Part shown: piece by piece, positions 58,535 to 64,000 of the stretch | Layout of the letters: the number at the start of each line of letters is the position of its first letter | Position numbering within the stretch: position 1 is the first letter of the stretch | Assembly (NCBI GenBank): GCA_030762895.1 | Contig: CM061070.1 | Span: forward strand, 102,782,759 to 102,846,758 | DNA: 64,000 bases | Source of the DNA: Sophora flavescens | Taxonomy: Eukaryota; Streptophyta; Magnoliopsida; Fabales; Fabaceae | Reading direction: 5' to 3' | Program-made: the position numbers and the translations under genes | The notes under the pieces: generated by a model | Databases searched by the model: none | What the model was told of the DNA's origin: nothing | What the model saw: the letters and a program-made list of their open reading frames with translations, nothing else

Positions 58535-58771
58535 GGGATTAATTTGTTGCCCCAATGCATCCACTTGCTCTCCGAGTTGATTTGTACCACAATCACCATT
58601 ACGATGCTCTCCACCACAAAAATCACACACCAAGGGAGGTGTATTCAGTACATTAACTAGGCCATTCCCCAACAAAGTAGCAAGCTGTTGAGAAATCACC
58701 TTGTTAACTTGTTGCTCAACTAGATTACTATCCACAACATTCACCCACAAGACTTTTCTGTTTTACCTATT
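58535..58771 (-). pseudogene. Athila-like element 1 gag, part beyond the CACTA insertion
   Basis: On the minus strand a frame from 58750 includes LATLLGNGLVNVLNTPP, the zinc knuckle CDFCGGEHRNGDC (CX2CX3HX4C) and GEQVDALGQQINPYHY, ending at the insertion. The next gag residues (YNPCWRNHPYF) are at the far end of the CACTA, 46685 downward. It is cut at 58772 by the LTR of the second element; the N-terminal gag and 5' LTR are outside the window. Confidence 0.8.
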
Positions 58772-59014
58772 GATAAGTCTTTGGCTCATCTAGTTTTATG
58801 GCTAGTATGACCATGGTTTTGTGTTAAGTATATCCCGTTTTTGCCTAAATTAGATTAGATTGTCCTCAAGTAACATTTTGAGTCCTTTAAGTAGTTTAAG
58901 GTTAATTTAGCTAGTTTGGAGTCAAATAATGCACTTATGGCTATTTTATTGTTTTCAGGTTAAGTTAGAAGTCAAGGGAATGAAGAAACAAGGGAAATTT
59001 CAATCCTGGAGGTA

Positions 59015-59358
59015 TTCGCCTCGCGAGAGTGTTCTTCGCCTCGCGAACCTGAGACCAGCCTGAACAGCAGAAAGTCCTCCTCTCTGGTTCGCCCCGCGAA
59101 CCATACCTCGCCTCGCGACCCTGAAGGCTGACTGTTCCAGAAATTGCAAACCTTTCTGGGTCGCCTCGCGAACCATGTCTCGCCTCGCAAGCCAGAAGAC
59201 CAGAATACATCACGTCCAGGCCCTGATACTCATAACGGGCATGATAAGAAGACTCTTCAAATCCTCGCCTCGCGAGCCACTCTTCGCCTCGCGAGAATTC
59301 CAAAGGTTTCAGATTTCTTCATAAGATTCGCCTCGCGAGTGAGGGTTCGCCTCGCGAG
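59015..59358. repeat. Ten paired YTCGCCTCGCGAR motifs in the LTR
   Basis: Motif starts: 59015/59035, 59088/59107, 59160/59179, 59264/59283, 59327/59346. They form five pairs, each 19-20 bp apart; pair starts are 73, 72, 104 and 63 bp apart. The core CTCGCGAG is a palindrome. The spacing repeats even where the base sequence of motifs and spacers has drifted. Confidence 0.85.
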
Positions 59359-59377
59359 TCAGCACAGTTCCTGAATG

Positions 59378-59386
59378 TTATAAATT
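59378..59386 (+). promoter_or_regulatory. LTR TATA-like box
   Basis: TTATAAATT about 20 bp after the last palindromic motif. This placement suggests the motif array is the upstream (U3) region of the LTR promoter. Confidence 0.45.
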
Positions 59387-60094
59387 GCTGTTCTGGGCAG
59401 ATTAGAGAGACTTTTGATTATCCACTGTTTTCTATAGAATTTCTGGTTGTGTTTCGTTTTCATGGAGAACTAATTTTCTTGGATTAGTCTACTGTAATCG
59501 ATTTTCATCGCACTTGAGGTTCTATAATTCCTGTTTTGTTTGCTTTTCCCTTTTCAATACTATGCTATATATTTCTGTTTGCTTAATTCAGGAGTGTATA
59601 GTGTTTGTGTTGATTTATTTCGGTGATGTTATGTTCCTATATCGAATCGCGTTTGCTTAATTCGCGTGTGTTCATTCATGTTCGCTTAGTTCATGAGTAC
59701 TTCACCCCGTTTGCTTAATTCGGGAATTAGGAACATATATCTCGTAGTAGCGATTTCGCTTGTTAATTGTTGCTACAACCGAAAGGGGATTAGAATCTGC
59801 TTAGGGCTTGGAACTTACATGAACCGATGATAGTTGGGAAATCGAGGACAGTAGATTAATCGTCTTTAGCTTATTTGATAATCCTTTAACTGCTCTGTTT
59901 TTATTGCTCTGTTTTTACTTTGTTTTCCAATTGAATTTCAATCCACCCCCCCCCCCCCCCCCCCAAAAAAAAAAGATTTTGTGGTAAATAACAATTCAAG
60001 AGTCCTTGTGAGACGATATCCGAGTTGTCGCGCTCTACTACAATTTTATAAAACCGCTTGCTTTTTGACCCGTGTGCGACAGCGCGTCAAAAAT

Positions 60095-60111
60095 TGGCGC
60101 CGTTGCCGGGG
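60095..60111 (+). other. Primer-binding site, tRNA-Asp
   Basis: TGGCGCCGTTGCCGGGG is complementary to the 3' end of plant tRNA-Asp(GUC). Athila-type gypsy elements are known to use this primer. It lies five bases after the LTR end, as expected. Confidence 0.88.
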
Positions 60112-60302
60112 ACTCTTGTTTGTTATTTCCGCATTTTTTTGTTTCTTTTTCGTTTTTGTTTTGAATTAGCCTGGCTACTAGGTCTACTTGCCCTGACTTG
60201 TGTGATTTTGATCCTGAAATTGAAAGAACACTGCACACACGCCGTAGAGCAATTCGGGCTAGCACTAGTGGTGATTCTAATTCTGAAACTGTTTTTGATA
60301 AC

Positions 60303-61907
60303 ATGGGTGACCAAAGGACATTAAGACAGCTTGCTGCCCCTGATGTTAATTATAATGACTTGTGTATTGAATATGCTTGTGCTGTTACTCCCTTTGAACT
60401 AAAATCTGGTTTAATACATTTGTTGCCAAGGTTTAGTGGTCTTGCAGGTGAGGATCCACATAAGCATCTGAAGGAATTCCAGGTTGTCTGCTCTACACCC
60501 TTGAGGCCAGAGGGAATAACTGAGGATCACATCAATCTGAGAGCCTTCCCGTTCTCACTACAGGGCGCTGCAAAGGATTGGCTGTTATATCTTGAGCCAA
60601 ACTCTGTTACCACCTGGAACGATTTGAAGAAGGTTTTCTTAGAGAGATATTTTCCTGCCTCTAGAGCTGCATCAATCAGGAAGGAAATATGTGGCATCAG
60701 ACAAGGCAATGAGTCATTGACTGAGTATTGGGAAAGATTCAAGCAGTTGGTATCTAGTTGCCCTCAGCATCAGATTTCAGAGCAGCTCCTTATTCAGTAT
60801 TTTTATGAGGGGTTACTACCGATGGATAGAAATATTTTGGATGCTGCTAGTGAGGGAGCACTTGTTGATAAGACTCCAGCTGCTGCCAAGCAATTGATTG
60901 AAAATATGTCACCGAACTCCCAGCAGTTTACAACCAGGAGAAATTCTGTTGAGACAAGGGGTGTGAATGAGGTCCATAGCTCTTCTTCTAACCAGGCCCT
61001 TGAGAATAGGATTGATGAGCTCACTTCTTTGGTGAAGCAATTAGCAATGGATAAGGTTCAGCCGGCAAGGTTGTGTGGCATGTGCAGCTCTCCTGAGCAC
61101 CTGTATGATGCATGCCCCATTCTGAAAGAAGGGTCAGTTACTGATTTGCCTCAAGCTTGTGCAGTCCATTCTTACAATCAAGGCAACAATCAGAACCGGT
61201 ACAGCGTTCCTGACCTCTCCACAAATAAGTACCACCCCAACTGGAGGAATCATCCTAACCTTCGGTATGGGAACTCATCCCAACAACAACCGGTGGCACC
61301 ACCACAGAATCCTCCTCAAGTGACCACTTCTGCACATTCCTGACCTTCACTAGAGGACATGTTCAAGCAAATGACTTCACAAATGACTGAACAAATGAAT
61401 CTCCAGTTGCAGCAGCAATTTGGACAGTTCCAGGCCTCACAGGCACAGTCTCAACATCGAACGGATGCTAGTATTCAGGCCTTGCAGACACAGGTTGGAC
61501 AGATTGGACAGTTTCAGCAGCGAATAGATGCTAGCATTAACAATTTGCAGACACAATTTGGACAATCTCAGCAGCGAACGGATGCTAGCATTAATTCTTT
61601 ACAGACACGGATTGGACAGCTTACCACATCCATAAATAACATACAGCAAGCTCAAGGATCAAACCAACTACCTGCACAAACAGTGATGAATCCCAATGTC
61701 TCCAATCTTAATGTGAGTGCCATTTCTTTGAGATCTGGGAAAGTTGTAGAGGCAGCCCCTGAAAAAGATGAAGAAACTACTGAGGTAACTCCTGAACCTT
61801 CTGTAAGTGTTGAAGCTGAGAGAGTATATGTGCCACCAATCCCCTTCCCACACAGAGTGCAGAAAAATAAAATATTGGTGGGGAAGACAAGGAGAGGGAG
61901 ATTCTAG
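60303..61907 (+). pseudogene. Athila-like element 2 gag
   Basis: The first ATG of the frame is 60303 (MGDQRTLRQLAAPDVNYNDL). The retrotransposon gag domain follows (FPFSLQGAAKDWLLYLEPNS, then LKKVFLERYFPASRA), a zinc knuckle CX2CX4HX4C (CGMCSSPEHLYDAC, ~61075-61116), YHPNWRNHPN and a Gln-rich repeat region in which a QFGQSQQRTDASI phrase recurs. One TGA at 61341-61343 interrupts an otherwise single frame. A frame change near 61862-61875 precedes the stop at 61905, after which the protease frame continues. Gag would form the capsid-like particle. Only lightly damaged. Confidence 0.85.
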
Positions 61908-64000
61908 ATGTGTTCAGAAAGGTGGCGGTGAACATTCCCCTTCTGGATGTGATCAAGCAGGTTCCTAAGTATGCTAAATTTCTAAAGGATTTATGCACCC
62001 ACAAGATGAGGTTGAAGGCTAATGAGAGAGTTAATCTAGGGCGAAATGTTTCAGCCCTCATTCAGCCTAAGCCTGCACTTGAAAGGGTTACTGTTTCATC
62101 TCCCACTCAGGCACTGCAACAGAAGTGCAAGGATCCGGGCACTTTTTCTATTCCATGCACTATTGGGGACATCAAATTCGAAAATTGCATGTTGGATTTG
62201 GGAGCCTCCATAAATGTCATGCCTACCTCTGTTTTCAATAACCTTGATCTTGGTCCCTTGCAGTATATGGGTCTCACTATCCAGTTGGCCAACAGGACCA
62301 ATGTTCGCCCCATGGGAATGGTCGAAGATGTGCTGGTACAAGTTGATGAGTTGATTTTCCCTGCTGACTTTTACATCATGGACATGGCAGGGGAAACAAA
62401 TTCAAGTAGATCACCAATCATCCTGGGCAGACCGTTCATGAAGACGGCAAAGACAAAGATTGATGTTGATGATGGGACCATGTCCATGGAGTTTGGTGAC
62501 ATTGTGGCAAAGTTTAACATCTTCGATGCTATGAAGCATCCCTTGGAAGAGCACTCTGTCTTTCAAATAGAGTTGCTCTCTGAAATTATTGATGACACCT
62601 GTGATGACTTGGTTTCTGATTTTCCATTTGTTTCTGGCTTTGATGATATTTATTCATGTACTGACTGTACTAACACTAACCCTTGTGCTGTTTGTGCTGA
62701 GTTCCTTGATTCTACTTTGCAGGGTGATAGTGTGAGTGAAGCTGTCTGTTCAGCTGAAGTTCTTGACATCATGGCTGCTCCAAATATACCATCCATTGAG
62801 CAGCCACCCTCCTTGGAGCTCAAGCCACTTCCTGGGAATCTGAAGTATGCTTACTTGGAGAGGAATGAAAAACTTCCAGTCATTATTTCCTCCAACCTTG
62901 ACTCTAACCAGGAAGCTAAGCTCTTGGAGGTTCTGAAGAAGCACAAGAAGGCGATTGGGTGGACCTTGGCTGACATCCCAGGAATTAGCCCCTCCGGATG
63001 TATGCATAGAATTTTGTTGGAGGATGGGGCTAAACCAGTTAGGCAGCCCCAAAGGTGACTCAATCCATTGATTCTGGATGTTGTAAAGAAGGAGGTGACT
63101 AAACTTCTACATGTGGGTATCATATACCCCATCTCTGACAGTAGTTGGGTAAGTCCAGTACAAGTTGTACCCAAGAAGTCCGGCCTCACAGTGGTAAGAA
63201 ATGATAATAATTAGCTTGTCCCCACTAGAGTCCAGAATAGCTGGCGAGTCTGTATTGATTATAGGAGGTTGAACCAGGCCACTTGAAAGGATCACTTTCC
63301 TTTGTCGTTCATCGATCAGATGCTCGAACGGCTGGCTGGTAAATCCCATTACTGTTTTCTTGATGGCTTTTCCGGTTACTTCCAGATCCACATTGCACCA
63401 GAGGATCAGGAAAAGACCACTTTCACATGCCCCTTCGGCACGTTTGCCTACAGGAGGATGCCATTTGGCCTTTGCAATGCTCCTGGCACTTTCCAGAGAT
63501 GCATGATTAGCATTTTTATTGAATTTATTGAAAATTGCATGGAAGTGTTCATGGATGATTTCACTGTATATGGCTCCTCATTTGATGCATGCTTGCATAG
63601 TCTGAGTTTGGTTCTAGAAAGATGCATTGAAACTGACCTGGTTTTGAACTATGAAAAGTATCACTTTATGGTAGAACAGGGGATTGTTTTGGTGCATGTT
63701 ATTTCTAAAGAGGGTATTTCAGTAGATCCTGCTAAAATTGATGTGATTTCTACATTGCCTTATCCATCTTGCATTCGCGAGATTCGTTCTTTTCTTGGTC
63801 ATGCAGGTTTCTACAGGCGCTTCATTATGGACTTCAGCAAGATAGCTCTTCCTTTGTCAAACTTGCTGAAGAATGATGCCATGTTCCACTTTGATGACAA
63901 CTGCAAGAAGGCATTTTACTACCTGAAAAGGGCATTGACCTCTACCCCCATCATCCAGCCCCCTGATTGGACCCTCCCTTTTGAGCTCATGTGTGATGCT
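61908..64000 (+). pseudogene. Athila-like element 2 pol (PR-RT, runs off window)
   Basis: The frame opens FRKVAVNIPLLDVIKQVPKY. Next comes the protease region (MLDLGASINVMP, ~62190-62225; PIILGRPFMKT) and then RT (WVSPVQVVPKKSGLTVV, MPFGLCNAPGTFQRCM, active site FMDD at 63548-63559, FLGHAGFYRRF). All RT is in one frame but has stops at 63056-63058 (TGA), about 63212 (TAG) and about 63284 (TGA). The window ends at the RT/RNase H transition. Integrase and the 3' LTR lie outside. The motifs parallel those of element 1, so both belong to the same lineage but different families. Confidence 0.85.

Larger units (their letters stand above)
58772..60089 (+). mobile_element. 5' LTR of Athila-like element 2
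   Basis: It starts TGATAAGTCTTTGGC in the gag of element 1 and ends CAGCGCGTCA, five bases before the primer-binding site. Length 1.3 kb. It contains ten GC-rich palindromic motifs (59015-59358), a TATA box and, near the end, a poly-C/poly-A run (59946-59974). The phrase GTTTGCTTAATTC recurs several times between 59575 and 59720. The 3' LTR and TSD are outside the window. Confidence 0.85.

Noticed and set aside
60095..60111. tRNA-Asp-like sequence
   Set aside because: Only the 17 bases complementary to a tRNA 3' end are present, directly after an LTR. It is a primer-binding site, not a tRNA gene.

Overview
This is nuclear DNA of a flowering plant, most likely a eudicot and probably a legume. 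Pointers are the TE families (Athila-type and chromovirus-like Ty3/gypsy elements, L1 LINEs, CACTA, hAT and Mutator elements, short MITEs), plant-type introns, an RMA-type RING gene and AT-rich spacer. The species cannot be named from the sequence. Nothing bacterial, plastid or mitochondrial is seen. The window is almost entirely transposable elements, many inserted inside one another. The only clear host gene is a small RING-finger, membrane-anchored E3 ubiquitin ligase (RMA type) on the minus strand at 24593-25225.

Layout, left half (158-21619). A block at 158-2322 carries a 1.27-kb Mutator-like element with a perfect 9-bp target duplication. Then come a retroelement-like repeat (3345-3989), a decayed CACTA-type gene (4020-4757 and 7060-7975) split by a 2.2-kb hAT element, a truncated chromovirus-like LTR (8456-10729), a second LTR in the opposite direction with its primer-binding site (10912-13852), a decayed L1 (13853-15728), a 2.8-kb hAT element carrying a gypsy LTR (15737-18580), a MITE, a small Tat/Ogre-like LTR and an L1 tail.

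Middle (21620-40520). Much of the left half appears again in the same order and with the same nested junctions: the block with the Mutator-like element (21620-23797), the repeat and the CACTA gene (27669-28700), the reversed LTR (28703-31404), the L1 (31405-33339), and the hAT element with the gypsy LTR (33348-40520). The simplest reading is a tandem segmental duplication with a unit of about 21.5 kb. The two units then changed separately. The second holds the RMA gene, a 1.2-kb palindrome, a 6.8-kb deletion relative to the first and a 4.5-kb solo-LTR insertion.

Right half (40521-64000). The gypsy LTR of the second unit belongs to an Athila-like element on the minus strand (pol 42408-46130, gag 46131-46685). 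Its gag is cut by an 11.8-kb CACTA element (46686-58531; matched ends, TSD ATA), and gag resumes at 58535. Inside the CACTA are a 5.9-kb L1 (46970-52859; ORF1 open, ORF2 broken three times), a fragment of a chromovirus-like LTR (53540-54170) and a complete solo LTR (54578-57384; TSD GGTTG). A second Athila-like element (LTR 58772-60089, tRNA-Asp PBS, gag-pol running off the window) inserted into the remaining gag of the first.

Apart from the RMA gene and L1 ORF1, essentially all recognisable protein-coding TE sequence is broken. The least expected signals are short open frames behind splice-acceptor-like sites at the same relative place in four related LTRs, and GC-rich paired palindromic motifs with a shared ~19-nt and ~72-nt spacing in two unrelated sequences.
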